Positions 50,348 to 59,943 of a DNA stretch of 64,000 nt are shown here, piece by piece. Position 1 is the first letter of the stretch. Every line of letters begins with the position of its first letter. The DNA is from VRUE01 sp963702175. Lineage in GTDB: Bacteria > Actinomycetota > Thermoleophilia > Solirubrobacterales > 70-9. A program made the position numbers and the translations under genes. The notes beneath the pieces are model-generated. The model was given only the letters and a program-made list of their open reading frames with translations, made no database searches and was not told where the DNA came from. The DNA is taken from assembly GCA_963702175.1 (NCBI GenBank), contig OY969721.1:620001-684000 (forward strand), in the 5' to 3' direction.

Positions 50348-50833
50348 GCCAGAGGTGTCGGCACATCTTGGAGTCAGCGCACTTTAGCCGTCGCGGCGTC
50401 ATCCAGCTCGGAGAGTCGCTGCCAACCAGACCCCGCCCGCAGGTGGCGGCGGCTCCGGCGGTCATGGCCGTTGCCATGCACTGCATGCACATGGCTTCCA
50501 ATGCAGAGGAGAGCGAGACGCCGAATGGATCATCTCACCGCGGCTCGATCGGCCTGATCTGCGCCGTGCCGATAACCACCGCGCTCGCCGCGCTGCTCGC
50601 GGAAGGCACTCCCACCGAGCAGCTTGGCCACCGAGCCCATGTCGGTCACGCCCACTCACTGGATCGAAACATCCTGGGCTCGTATCTCGCGATGCCCACG
50701 CTGATCCTGTGAACGCACCGTCCACGAGAAGTTCACTGCGGCTAAACGCTCTCGCCGCGTCGCCCGTATGAACGTCGGGCAGTGGCTTGGGGATGGCCCC
50801 CGGCCGAAATCTCATCTCTCGGAAGGAGATCCC
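50348..50833. other. Region without recognisable gene after the transposase
   Basis: Frames of about 100-120 codons exist on both strands but none has a plausible domain or ribosome site. It probably contains the right end of the IS element and decayed DNA. The last 15 bases hold the GGAAGGAGAT ribosome site of the next reading frame. Confidence 0.4.
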
Positions 50834-51286
50834 TTGACCACCCGACGACTCAGAGCGTTCGCTCTGGCCGGGCTGATCGTAGCCGCCATGGCTTCTGTGG
50901 CGGTGGCCGCACCTGGCGGCACCAGCACCGGCCCCAACACCACTACGAAACCCTACGTCCTACCCGTAGGCGACGGCGTCAGCGTCAAGTCGCTGCTCAC
51001 CGTCGGCGACGGCGCCGCCGCGACCAACAGCTACCCGATGGTCGGCATCCCCGACGGCCTCGGCCTCGTGCGCTCCGAGCAGGGCGATCACGACTTCAGA
51101 CTGTTCATGAACCACGAGCTTCGCGCATCGCAGGAGGCGGCCGAAGCACGGATGGGCACCAGCGTCATGAGCATGGCCGAGCACTACCGCGACTCGGTGC
51201 AGATGATCGCCGATATCAGGCCGGGTTCGACTTTTCTCTCGGCGCTCCGGCTGGAGCTGGATCGGCTCGAGTCGATAGCGGCGTAG
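50834..51286 (+). pseudogene. N-terminal fragment of a PhoX/DUF839-type secreted phosphatase
   Basis: A TTG start with a GGAAGGAG ribosome site opens a signal peptide (FALAGLIVAAMASVAVAA). The text TNSYPMVGIPDGLGLVRSEQ with FMNHEL is the start of a PhoX-type alkaline phosphatase. After about 95 residues the similarity ends and an unrelated helical tail of about 50 residues runs to the stop. Full proteins are several hundred residues long, so this is a truncated gene with an intact signal peptide. Confidence 0.65.
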
Positions 51287-51293
51287 CCGTCTG

Positions 51294-51686
51294 ATGTCGA
51301 GCGAGATCGAGCGCAAGTTCCTCCTCCCCGAGGCGCCGGCATTTCCCTCAGAGTCCAAGGCGGTTCGGATCGACCAGGGCTACCTAGCGATCGAGGAGGA
51401 GATCGAGATCCGATTGCGCCGCACCGAGCAGGAGCGCCTGCTAACGGCAAAGCGGGGCCACGGCGAGGTGCGGGAAGAGATCGAGATCGCCCTGGCCCAC
51501 GGGCAGTTCGACGCTCTGTGGCCTCTCACCGAGGCGCGGCGACTGACCAAGACCCGCCACCTCATCCCGATCGATGACGGCCTGACCGCGGAGGTCGACG
51601 TCTTACGGCGTCGCGGTTCGCGACCACAGCGAAGTCGCCGAGCTGCATGGCGAGGATGGGCGGCTCGACGCCGTCAGCCTCGCTGA
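51294..51686 (+). pseudogene. Truncated CYTH-domain protein
   Basis: The frame starts with the CYTH signature SSEIERKFLL and continues with IDQGYLAIEEEIEIRLRRTE, LTAKRGHGEVREEIEIAL and HLIPIDDGLTAEVDV. CYTH enzymes hydrolyse triphosphates such as thiamine triphosphate. After about residue 103 the sequence turns into an Arg-rich shadow of another gene, so the last third of the fold is lost. The junction with the TrxB fragment lies at about 51600. Confidence 0.75.
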
Positions 51687-51990
51687 TGGCACGCGGCTAT
51701 CGCTCTCCTATCTCTTCCTCTTCTTGGGCGCCACCCCGTGCACCGATTGGCTCGGCGACACGGTTGCGCGCGATTCCAACGGGTTCGTCCTCACCGGCCC
51801 CGACGCCGGTGCCGACGGCCTGCTCGAAACGAGTGTGTCGGGGGTCTACGCAGCGGGCGACGTCCGCGCCGGCTCGATCAAGCGCTGCGCGACCGCGGTC
51901 GGCGAGGGCGCGGCAATCGTGCGTTTCGTCCACGAGCGCCTCTCGTCCACTGCGGCCTCTCCTCGCCAAGCGAGCGGCGCCGGAACGTAG
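51606..51990 (+). pseudogene. C-terminal fragment of thioredoxin reductase
   Basis: In a different frame from the CYTH fragment, this stretch reads VAVRDHSEVAELHGEDG, LFLFLGATPCTDWLGDTV, SNGFVLTG and SVSGVYAAGDVRAGSIKRCA with TAVGEGAA. This is the FAD-binding C-terminus of TrxB-like reductases. The N-terminal FAD motif and redox Cys pair are absent. The gene was cut and joined to the CYTH fragment by a deletion. Confidence 0.75.
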
Positions 51991-52372
51991 CGCTACCGAC
52001 CTACTCTGAGTGCGAAGCAGGGGAAGCCAGGCAGGGTAGGCGATCCGGCCGACGTACCCGGGCAGTCGATCGATCAAGCCGATTACGTGCTGATCGCGGA
52101 GATCCACGCAGTAGAGCGCTGGGAGCAACAGGCAAGCGAACACGTCCAACGCTTGGAGGATGACCTGGCACATCTCGTCTCGAGGCGGGGGTTGCTCGTC
52201 CTGCGTCCCGTCCTTTGAAATCCGCGCTCGGTGAAGCGCGATCAAACTCGGCCTTGGTCTGAGTTTGAAATGTCTCGGGTTCCGCCAAGTCACCTCAGCA
52301 CGTGGCGGATCGGCGATTGAAGCGTCGATCGGCGGCCAACGCGATCGCAGGCACGGGTCGACAGCTCTTCGG
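51991..52372. other. Degenerate region between fragments
   Basis: A plus-strand frame of about 70 codons ends at 52218 (…VERWEQQASEHVQRLEDDLA…) and looks like the helical tail of a lost protein, without a start codon. Nothing else is recognised. Confidence 0.35.
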
Positions 52373-52738
52373 CTAGGCCCGCTGCAGGTGAGTGTCCTTG
52401 AAGCCGCTTGGATACTTGAGGCCAAGACCGAGCGCACGGTCGATGCCGATGTGCGCGAGCCAGGCGAGGGCGACCTGAACCGCTACTCCGCCATCGGCCA
52501 GCACGCCGATCGCGCCCAGGGCGAGCGGAAAGGCAGTGGTGTGTGCGACGTTGTACGTGAGCGTGCCCACCCGCGGCCCGGCAAGAAAGCCGAGCAACGA
52601 GAGGTCCACCGAAACGAGCAGCGCGATCAGGGCGAGGACGCTGTAGTCGAGGTGGAGATAGACGACGAGCGCTGCTGCGGCAAGGACACCGCCCTCGAGA
52701 CGCAACAGCACGCGGGGCATACGGTCTATCTCGATCAC
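52373..52738 (-). CDS. DUF4260-like membrane protein
   Basis: The 121-residue protein has about four hydrophobic segments: LAAAALVVYLHL, YSVLALIALLVSVDLSLLGF, PLALGAIGVLADGG and VQVALAWLAHIGIDRALGLG. The ending LKYPSGFKDTHLQR is typical of DUF4260 proteins. Its function is unknown. It is one of the few intact genes in a stretch of gene fragments. The start is GTG at 52738; an ATG six codons in is an alternative. Confidence 0.8.
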   Translation of the reverse strand: MIEIDRMPRVLLRLEGGVLAAAALVVYLHLDYSVLALIALLVSVDLSLLGFLAGPRVGTLTYNVAHTTAFPLALGAIGVLADGGVAVQVALAWLAHIGIDRALGLGLKYPSGFKDTHLQRA

Positions 52739-52812
52739 GACTGGAAGAGACTCTCACAGCACGCGCGCTGGATGTTTCAGCCGATCCGAAGAGAGGCCGT
52801 AGGATCGCGGCG

Positions 52813-53160
52813 ATGAGGATCGCCGTCTCGCGGGCGCCCGGCGAAGAGCGCTCCGTCACCCCGATCGAGCTGTTTCTTCGACCTCGTCTACGTCTTCGCG
52901 ATCGGCCAGCTCTCCCATCACCTGCTCGAGCACGTCGATCTGCGGACTGGCGCGGGGACGGTGATCCTGGCGATCGCGGTGATCTATGCCTGGTCGGCGA
53001 CCGCCTGGGCGGCGAACTGGCTCGAACCGGAGTCGGCGCCGGTGAAGCTGCTGCTGGTCGGGCTGATGTTTGCCAGCCTGCTCATGTCCGTGGCATCGCC
53101 GACGGCGACGCACGCTTGGTGCTCTGGGGGCTCGCGATAGTGACCACCCAGGCCCCTTCA
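52813..53160 (+). pseudogene. LtrA-family membrane protein fragment with two frameshifts
   Basis: The frame opens as VTPIELF, jumps at about 52873 to another frame (FDLVYVFAIGQLSHHLLEHV, then VILAIAVIYAWSATAWAANW and LLMSVA), and returns near 53093 (IADGDARLVLWGLAIVTTQ). Joined, this is the N-terminal third of a low-temperature-requirement A protein. The rest is missing, cut off by the tail of the convergent cupin gene. Confidence 0.72.
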
Positions 53161-53568
53161 TCCTCTCAAGTGAGGAAGATCATCGAGCTGGGGCAACGGC
53201 GTTACGTCCTCTTGCTCATTTGGGTCGGTCCGGGCGAGAATGGTCACAGCGGGCTGCCTGTCGCTCGGGTTGGCGACTAGGTGCGGGACACCGGGCGGGA
53301 TATAGATGAAGTCCCCGGGGCCGGCTTCGATCCGCTCCTCCAGGCGCTGTCCGAACCAGAACAGCACCTCGCCTTCGACGATGTAGGCCGCCGACTCATG
53401 CTCGGCGTGGAGGTGCGCCTGAGCCCTGGCTCCCGGCGGCAGGCTGGCGATCTGGAGGGAGAGCTTGCTGGCGCCCGCCGTCTCTGCCGAGATTCCGGCG
53501 GCGTAGGTCACGCCAGTTTGTCCCTGCTGGGCATCCCCGGCTGGAACAAGGACGCATCGGTCTGTCAT
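53158..53568 (-). CDS. Cupin-domain protein
   Basis: The 136-residue protein (ATG 53568, preceded by GGAGG) is a single beta-barrel cupin: LPPGARAQAHLHAEHESAAY (metal-binding His/Glu pattern) and GPGDFIYIPPGVPHLVANPS. Small cupins of this type act as isomerases, dioxygenases or binding proteins; nothing here decides among them. A start nine codons upstream is possible. Confidence 0.85.
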   Translation of the reverse strand: MTDRCVLVPAGDAQQGQTGVTYAAGISAETAGASKLSLQIASLPPGARAQAHLHAEHESAAYIVEGEVLFWFGQRLEERIEAGPGDFIYIPPGVPHLVANPSDRQPAVTILARTDPNEQEDVTPLPQLDDLPHLRG

Positions 53569-53725
53569 CTCAGAGTCCTCCTCGGGATCGGACACAAGGC
53601 AGGCGCGCCGAAAAGACTAGCCGCCCGGGTCGGATTTTCGGACGGCAGTCCCAGACGCTCATGCCGTAGTGGCTCGGGATCGATGGAGTGGTTACTGTCC
53701 GCGGAAGTAACCTGCGAGTGGCCCG

Positions 53726-55180
53726 ATGCCCCCAGAGACGCATTACGCACAGAGTGGCGAGATCAACATCGCCTATCAGGTTGTCGGCGACGGCCCGATC
53801 GACCTCGTTTTCGTGCCGGGCTTTGTTTCGCACCTGGACCTGCAGTGGGCAGAGCCGCGGATCGCACGCTTCCTCGAAAAGCTCGCCTCCTTCTCGCGAT
53901 TGATCCTGTTCGACAAGCGCGGCACGGGGCTCTCTGACCCGGTCGCCGGCCCGGCGCCGCTGGAGGATCGCATGGACGATGTGCGCGCGGTGATGGACGC
54001 CGCCGGCTCGGAGCGCGCCGCTCTTTTCGGACTTTCGGAGGGCGGGCCGATGAGCGTTCTCTTCTCCGCCACCTACCCCGAGCGCACGCAGGCCCTGGTC
54101 CTCTGCGGCACCGGCCCCACGGGAACTCTCGACCCCGACGAGAACCCCGGCGGGCAGCGTTGGGTCGACACGTTCCAGAGCATGCGCGCCGCGGCCGAGC
54201 ACTGGGGCGAGGGGCGCACCCTCGGGCTGATGGCTCCTAGCGCCGACAGCGAGCGTGATCGGATCGGGCGCGCTACGTTTGAACGCTCGGCTGCAAGTCC
54301 ACAGATGGCGCAGACGATCCTTGACATGGTTCCCGGAATCGATGTCAGGGACCTGCTGCCGAACGTCCGCGTGCCGACGCTGGTTCTCCATCGCGCCGAA
54401 GAGTTCATCCCCGTCGAGTGCGCGCATTACACGGCCGAGCACATCCCGGGTGCGCGGCTGGTCGTACTACCGGGAATGGACCACATCCCCTTTTACGGCG
54501 ACGGTGATGGCTACGCAGAGGAGATCGAGGAGTTCCTCACCGGCGCCCGCCACGCGCCCCCTTCAGATCGCATCCTGACGACCGTGATGTTCACCGACAT
54601 CGTCGCGTCCACGGAGCGCGCCGCGGCGGTGGGAGATGCGCGCTGGCGCGAGCTATTGGGTCGCCACGATGAGCTCATGCGCGCCGAGCTCGAGCGCCAC
54701 CGAGGCCGCGAGGTGAAGACGATGGGCGATGGCTTTCTGGCCACCTTCGACGGCCCGGCGCGCGGTATCCGCTGCGCTCGGGCGATCGCAGACAAGGTGC
54801 GAGCCCTTGAGATCGAGCTGCGGGCGGGCCTGCACACCGGCGAGTGCGAGCTGATCGGCGAGGACATAGGTGGCATGGCCGTCAACATCGGCGCGCGGAT
54901 CGGCGCGCTTGCCGGGGCGAACGAGGTGGTTGTCTCGAGTACCGTCAAGGACCTCGTTGTAGGGTCGGGCATCTCGTTCAGCGACCGCGGAGCTCAAGAG
55001 CTCAAGGGTGTGCCCGGCGAGTGGCGTCTGTTCGCTGTGGATGAGGTTGAAGGGCCAGTCAGCAACCGGCTTGTGTCAGACACCCGTGAGCTCCGTCTCT
55101 CCGATCGTGCAGCCACCGGTGTGGCAAGGAGAGCGCCCAGCCTCATGCGACGAGTGATCGGTTGGCGCGCTGACTCCTAG
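53726..55180 (+). CDS. Alpha/beta hydrolase fused to class III adenylate/guanylate cyclase domain
   Basis: Residues 1-270 form an alpha/beta hydrolase with nucleophile Ser104 (GLSEGGP), the oxyanion region VFVPGFVSH, an acid in the EEFIPVE stretch and a final His in GMDHIPFYGD. Residues 285-450 are a cyclase catalytic domain: TVMFTDIVASTERAAAVGD, VKTMGDGFLATFDGP and LRAGLHTGECE. This fusion is frequent in actinobacteria and may couple ligand hydrolysis or sensing to cyclic nucleotide synthesis. The protein is soluble, 484 residues. Confidence 0.9.
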   Translation: MPPETHYAQSGEINIAYQVVGDGPIDLVFVPGFVSHLDLQWAEPRIARFLEKLASFSRLILFDKRGTGLSDPVAGPAPLEDRMDDVRAVMDAAGSERAALFGLSEGGPMSVLFSATYPERTQALVLCGTGPTGTLDPDENPGGQRWVDTFQSMRAAAEHWGEGRTLGLMAPSADSERDRIGRATFERSAASPQMAQTILDMVPGIDVRDLLPNVRVPTLVLHRAEEFIPVECAHYTAEHIPGARLVVLPGMDHIPFYGDGDGYAEEIEEFLTGARHAPPSDRILTTVMFTDIVASTERAAAVGDARWRELLGRHDELMRAELERHRGREVKTMGDGFLATFDGPARGIRCARAIADKVRALEIELRAGLHTGECELIGEDIGGMAVNIGARIGALAGANEVVVSSTVKDLVVGSGISFSDRGAQELKGVPGEWRLFAVDEVEGPVSNRLVSDTRELRLSDRAATGVARRAPSLMRRVIGWRADS

Positions 55181-55221
55181 CTGCTCAATTGGGAAGGCCG
55201 CCTTGGTGTGCTGGCATCCCC

Positions 55222-55452
55222 ATGCGCCGGACCACCGTGAAGCTCCCCGACGACCTCGATGCCCGGCTTCGCCACGAGGCCGAGCGGCGTGGCGTGACGA
55301 TCGCCGATGTCACCCGTACCGCGCTCGAGCAGCACCTCGGGGCGGGCGAGCGGCGACGCCTCAGTGCCGCCGCCAGCGGGCACAGCGGCCATAGCGATGT
55401 CTCGGAGCGGATCGAGGAGATCCTCGCCTCGGAGATCGCCCCATCGCGCTGA
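55222..55452 (+). CDS. Ribbon-helix-helix antitoxin (VapB/CopG-like)
   Basis: The 76-residue protein begins MRRTTVKLPDDLDARLRHEA followed by ERRGVTIADVTRTALEQHL, an N-terminal DNA-binding ribbon and two helices. A flexible tail follows for toxin binding. The ATG at 55222 begins exactly at the ribbon. The following toxin gene is reduced to a fragment, so this is an orphan antitoxin. Confidence 0.82.
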   Translation: MRRTTVKLPDDLDARLRHEAERRGVTIADVTRTALEQHLGAGERRRLSAAASGHSGHSDVSERIEEILASEIAPSR

Positions 55453-55511
55453 TCCTCGACGCCGGGCCCCTCTACGCCTACGACGCTCGCTCCCAACGCA
55501 ATCGAGCTAGT
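55443..55511 (+). pseudogene. VapC PIN-domain toxin remnant
   Basis: Overlapping the antitoxin end, a frame reads IALILDAGPLYAYDARSQ, the first strand of a PIN nuclease with its first catalytic Asp. It loses similarity after about 20 codons. The rest of the toxin is gone. 55512-55724 contains no recognisable gene. Confidence 0.6.
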
Positions 55512-55724
55512 GGGTACCAAGGCGGCCTTGCGTGGCCTTCCGGTTCGGATGCTCAGCCGATCCCCTGGGATCGCGAGAGTAGTGAACCGGACTGGATAGA
55601 TGGCCAGGCCGGGCGATCTTCCCACGGAGCCAGATTTATGCCATCTGGCAGATGTAGTGGCCACTTGCAGGTCATAGCTTGGCCTTGATGCCGGCCGCTG
55701 GGGCTGGCCTTTATGGAGGTGGCC

Positions 55725-56465
55725 ATGTCTACTGTCTCTCGTGGCGCGAATACCGGGCTGGGTGGGTCCAGTGGCGAACTCGATGCCAGTCGGTCCATCG
55801 TCGTTTGCCGGTTGGCTGCTGCTGCGGCGCTGGGGGTTGCGGTCCTGTATGCCCTGAGCGTGCCGGTTGGCTCGCTTATGAGCTTGCCGGGCACCGACGT
55901 CCCGGCGACGGAGACGTTGTCCTTCTTCGTCGACCATCGCGACGGGATGCTCGCGGCTGTTGTCCTCAACGGCATCGCCTGGTGCGCGCTGATGCCGCTC
56001 GTCTTCGTCGGTCTGCGAGCGCGCATCACCGGGGAGGGATCGCTGGCCGCGAGCATCGCGCTGGCCGCAGCTCTGGTGGAGGCCGCCATGATCGGTGTGG
56101 CGCTCCTGTTCGGCGCCATCGCCGCGTATGCCGCCCCGGATCTCAGCCCGGACCTCGCCCGCGTGCTCGATTACGGCCTGGCGCTGGGAACGAGTGCTTC
56201 GGCCTGGCCGACGGTGCCCTGCGCGCTCGCGATGGCGATCGCGATCCGGCGCAGCCGCGTGCTGCCCGCCTACACCGCCAACCTCGCCATCGCCGTGGCC
56301 GCCGTCCACGTTCTGGCCGGCGTCGGGTTCGCTCGCACGGGGGCGTTCTCGCCTGACGGCATCGCGCTCCTGGGAGCACCGGTGTTCGCGGTGTGGATGG
56401 CCGCAATCGGCGTTGCATTGCTGCGACGCGGCCCCGAGTTCGTCCCGGCGCGATCCGATGCCTGA
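55725..56465 (+). CDS. Multi-span membrane protein (DUF4386-like)
   Basis: The 246-residue protein has about six hydrophobic helices (for example AAAAALGVAVLYALSVPVGS, MLAAVVLNGIAWCALMPLVF, ALLGAPVFAVWMAAIGVALL). I use the ATG at 55725 since GGAGG lies just before it; an ATG at 55713 would place that site in the gene. The last codons overlap the start of the giant regulator. The DUF4386 assignment rests on general layout. Confidence 0.75.
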   Translation: MSTVSRGANTGLGGSSGELDASRSIVVCRLAAAAALGVAVLYALSVPVGSLMSLPGTDVPATETLSFFVDHRDGMLAAVVLNGIAWCALMPLVFVGLRARITGEGSLAASIALAAALVEAAMIGVALLFGAIAAYAAPDLSPDLARVLDYGLALGTSASAWPTVPCALAMAIAIRRSRVLPAYTANLAIAVAAVHVLAGVGFARTGAFSPDGIALLGAPVFAVWMAAIGVALLRRGPEFVPARSDA

Positions 56466-59400
56466 CACCGATCGAGACCAGCGCGTGCCTGTCCTGGGCC
56501 CCGTGGCCGCGGGCGGCCCGGCTGCCGGCTCTGTGGGATCATCGGCGGCGGGCTGGGCGCTCGGTCGTCCGCTCATCTGGGGGGATGTGGAAGGAAGCCA
56601 GACAGCGACGTTCGCGCTACCGGCTGGCACGGTCACCTTCCTGCTGAGCGACATCGAGGGCTCGACGCGGCTGTGGCAGGACGAGCCGGAGGCGATGGGG
56701 CGTGCCGTGCCCGAGCACTACGCGCTGCTGGAGGAGGCGGTGGCGCTCCACGGAGGGGTGCGGCCGGTCGAGCAGGGCGAGGGCGACAGCATCGTCGCCG
56801 CCTTCTCGCGCGGCTCGGATGCAGTCGCCGCGGCACTCGAGATCCAGCGCCGCATGGGCGCACACGCCTGGCCCGAGGGACCGGCGCTGCGGGTGCGCGT
56901 CGCGCTGCACACGGCGGAGGCGCAACTACGAGACGAGGGCAACTACTTCGGGCTGGCGCTGAGCCGCTGCGCGCGGTTGCGCGAGCTCGCGCACGGCGGC
57001 CAGGTCCTGCTCTCGGGAACCACGCACGACCTCGTGGTCGACCGCCTGCCAGCGGGGGCTCGGCTGGCCGACCGGGGGGTGCACCGCCTGCGCGATCTCG
57101 GCCGACCCGAGCACGTGCATGAGCTCCTCGACGAGGATGCCCCGCAGGGGTTTCCGGCGTTGCGATCGCTCGACGCGCTTCCGAACAACCTTCCCGGCCA
57201 GCTCACCAGCTTCGTCGGGCGGGTCACCGAGCTACGTGAGATTCAGGCGGCGCTGGAAGGCACGCGGCTGCTGACGCTGACCGGGGGCGGGGGATGTGGG
57301 AAGACCCGGTTGGCGCTGCAGACGGCTGCCGACACCGTGGATCGCTATCCCGACGGAATCTGGTGGGTGGAGCTGGCCCCGGTCATCGATCCAGAGCAGC
57401 TCGGATCGGCGCTGGCCGCGGTTCTGGGCGTTCGCCCCTTGTCCGGCCAGACGGCGCTGGAGGCAGCCGTCACCCACCTCGCGGGACAGCGGGCGCTGAT
57501 CGTCCTCGACAATTGCGAGCACCTGCTGGAGGCGAGCGCCGCCGCGGGGGAAGCCTTGCTCCGCGGCGCGCCCGGGGTGGCGATTCTCGCTACCAGCCGC
57601 GCCCCGCTGGGCGTCGCCGGAGAGACGAGCTGGCGGGTGCCGTCGCTGTCGCTGCCCGCCGAGCGCATGCCCGAGCCGGTCGAGGGGCTGGCGCAGTCCG
57701 ACGCTGTCCGGCTCTTCATCGAGCGGGCACTGAAGGTCCGCCCGAACTTCGCCATCGGCAACGACAACGCGGCCGCCGTGGCCGGTATCTGCCACGCGCT
57801 GGACGGCATACCGCTGGCGATCGAGCTCGCCGCCGCGCGGGTGCGGCTGATGGCAGTCGAGGAGATCGCCGCGGCGCTCGCCGATCGCTTCCGCCTGCTG
57901 ACCGGCGGAGCCCGAAGCGCGCTCCCGCGCCAGCAGACGCTGCGAGCGTCGGTCGACTGGAGCTATGAGCTGCTGGAGGAGGACGAGCGCCGTTTGCTGC
58001 GCCGCCTGGCCGTGTTCACCGGCGGCTGGACGCTCGATCTGGCGGAGGAGGTGACTGCCGGTGAGGACCTCGAGCGCCTCGCGGTGCTCGACCTGCTCGG
58101 CTCGCTGGTCGACAAGTCGCTCGTTCTCGTCGAGGACGGCGAGCCGAGCACCCGCTACCGCTTGCTGGAGACGGTGCGACAGTACGCGCTCGATCACCTA
58201 AGCCAGTCCCCCGACGAGCAGCCGGTGCGCGACCGCCACCGCGACGCGCTGCTCGCACTCGCCGAGGAGGTCGAGCCGCATCTGGGAAGGGCCGATCAGC
58301 ACCTGTGGCTGCGGACGCTCGCCGCCGAGGACTCGAACTTGACCGGTGCGCTGGAGCATGCGGCGCAAACCGATCCCGACAAGGCGCTACGGCTGGCGGT
58401 CGCCCTGACCTTCTACTGGAAGCTTCGGGGGCTCTTCGCGGCCGCTGAGAGTGGATATGCACAGGCGCTCGACGCGGCGCCCGCGGACGCTTCCCTGCGC
58501 GCGCGGGGGTTGTGGGGTCGCGCCTACCTGATCGTCTACGGCGGCGGCTACGAGCAGGCGATCGAGTACGCCGAAGAGGCCATCGAGCTCGCAGAGGCAG
58601 CCGGCGACCGCTCGACGATGGCGCGGGCGCTGGACGCGCTGGGCACGGCCACGCTCCTCTTCGATCCAAAGGGCACCCGACTGGTGCAGGAACGATCGCT
58701 GGCTCTCGCGCGCGAGAGCGGCGATGAGTGGTGCGTGGCCGACGCTACCCAGATCCTGGGCTGGACCTACGTATGGGAAAGCCGACATGAGGAGTCCCTC
58801 GCGACCGCCGAGGAGGTTCTTCCCCTGATTGAGCGGATGGGCTATCGCGAGCAGCTGGCCTGGCACTGGTGCGCAGCCGCAGCGGGGAACTGCGAGTCCG
58901 CCGAGTGGGCGGCGTGCGAGGAGCACTGCCGGCGGGCGAGCACGGCGGCGAGTGAAGTTGGAGAGCCAAATACCGAGGGCGCGCCTCAGTGGTATCTGGC
59001 CCGCGCCGATCTGCTGCGCGGGCGTCCCGAGCAGGCGCTGGAGCGGCTGGAGGCGGCAGCCGAGCGCGCTGTCAGGGCAGGCGCCGGCATGGTGGCCGGC
59101 CTGCTCGTCTGCACGCTCGCCCGGGCCGAAGCGGCAAACGGTCGCGGCGCCGAGGCGCTGCGGCGTCTGGAGCCGGAGATCGCGACGGGGCTCGACGGTG
59201 GCTACACGCTCGCCTACGCGGTGCAGGTCCAAGCCGACATCCACTACGTTTTAGGCGATCGGGATAGGGCGGCGAGCAGCGCCCGGCAGGCGCTGGAGGT
59301 GGCCGAGCGGATGGGAGTGTCTTGGGTTCTCGCCCGGGCCTGTATGTGCTTGGCGTCCGTCTCGCTCGACACGGAGCAATGGAGCGAGGCCGACGGGCAC

Positions 59401-59943
59401 CTGCACCGTGCCCTGGAGGCGATCGAGACCCGCGGCCTGGTTGCGTTGATCCCCGACGCGCTCGAGTTGCTCGCGGAGGTCGCCGGGGGCTTGCACAGCG
59501 ATGAGGAGGCGGCGCGGCTGCTGGGCGCCGCCGAGGAGGCCCGCACTCGCCACGAGCTGGTGCGCCCGGAGGCCCAGGACACGCGGGTCGCGACGCTGGA
59601 GCAGACCCTGCGGGAGCGCCTTGACAGCGAGGGCCTGGAGGGGGCTTTCGCCGAAGGGAGCGCCCTCGATGCCGGCGAGGCGGTCGCATGGGCGCGCCGT
59701 GCCCGTGGCGAGCGCAAGCGCCCGCCGGGCGGCTGGGAGAGCCTGACCCCAACCGAGCTGGAGATCGTGCGGCACGCCGCCACAGGCCTGACCAACCCCC
59801 AGATCGGAGAGCAGATGTTCATCACCCGGGGCACCGTCAAGGTGCACCTCTCCCACATCTATGCAAAGCTCGATCTGCGAAACCGCTCCGAGCTCGCTGC
59901 CGAGGCGGCGCGGCGCCAGCTCGGCACGGCTGAGGGGTCGTGA
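56458..59943 (+). CDS. Giant LuxR regulator with N-terminal cyclase-homology domain, ATPase and TPRs
   Basis: The 1161-residue protein (ATG 56458) has four parts. A class III cyclase-homology domain opens with GTVTFLLSDIEGSTRLWQDE (about 57-76). A NB-ARC/STAND-like ATPase has P-loop LTLTGGGGCGKTRLALQTA (about 272-290) and LIVLDNCEHLLEA. A long TPR-like region follows, and the C-terminal LuxR helix-turn-helix reads LTPTELEIVRHAATGLTNPQ followed by IGEQMFITRGTVKVHLSHIY. Such proteins are large signal-dependent activators in actinobacteria. The N-terminal 50 residues are disordered. It is coupled to the membrane protein before it (eight-base overlap) and to the SnoaL-like gene after it. Confidence 0.9.
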   Translation: MPDTDRDQRVPVLGPVAAGGPAAGSVGSSAAGWALGRPLIWGDVEGSQTATFALPAGTVTFLLSDIEGSTRLWQDEPEAMGRAVPEHYALLEEAVALHGGVRPVEQGEGDSIVAAFSRGSDAVAAALEIQRRMGAHAWPEGPALRVRVALHTAEAQLRDEGNYFGLALSRCARLRELAHGGQVLLSGTTHDLVVDRLPAGARLADRGVHRLRDLGRPEHVHELLDEDAPQGFPALRSLDALPNNLPGQLTSFVGRVTELREIQAALEGTRLLTLTGGGGCGKTRLALQTAADTVDRYPDGIWWVELAPVIDPEQLGSALAAVLGVRPLSGQTALEAAVTHLAGQRALIVLDNCEHLLEASAAAGEALLRGAPGVAILATSRAPLGVAGETSWRVPSLSLPAERMPEPVEGLAQSDAVRLFIERALKVRPNFAIGNDNAAAVAGICHALDGIPLAIELAAARVRLMAVEEIAAALADRFRLLTGGARSALPRQQTLRASVDWSYELLEEDERRLLRRLAVFTGGWTLDLAEEVTAGEDLERLAVLDLLGSLVDKSLVLVEDGEPSTRYRLLETVRQYALDHLSQSPDEQPVRDRHRDALLALAEEVEPHLGRADQHLWLRTLAAEDSNLTGALEHAAQTDPDKALRLAVALTFYWKLRGLFAAAESGYAQALDAAPADASLRARGLWGRAYLIVYGGGYEQAIEYAEEAIELAEAAGDRSTMARALDALGTATLLFDPKGTRLVQERSLALARESGDEWCVADATQILGWTYVWESRHEESLATAEEVLPLIERMGYREQLAWHWCAAAAGNCESAEWAACEEHCRRASTAASEVGEPNTEGAPQWYLARADLLRGRPEQALERLEAAAERAVRAGAGMVAGLLVCTLARAEAANGRGAEALRRLEPEIATGLDGGYTLAYAVQVQADIHYVLGDRDRAASSARQALEVAERMGVSWVLARACMCLASVSLDTEQWSEADGHLHRALEAIETRGLVALIPDALELLAEVAGGLHSDEEAARLLGAAEEARTRHELVRPEAQDTRVATLEQTLRERLDSEGLEGAFAEGSALDAGEAVAWARRARGERKRPPGGWESLTPTELEIVRHAATGLTNPQIGEQMFITRGTVKVHLSHIYAKLDLRNRSELAAEAARRQLGTAEGS

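Noticed and set aside
50344..50712. 122-codon frame after the transposase
   Set aside because: No ribosome site and no recognisable domain; the text looks like random high-GC translation.
56095..56457. Longer start for the giant LuxR regulator
   Set aside because: The extension overlaps the membrane protein gene in another frame and is Arg/Ser-rich; the cyclase domain starts well after 56458.
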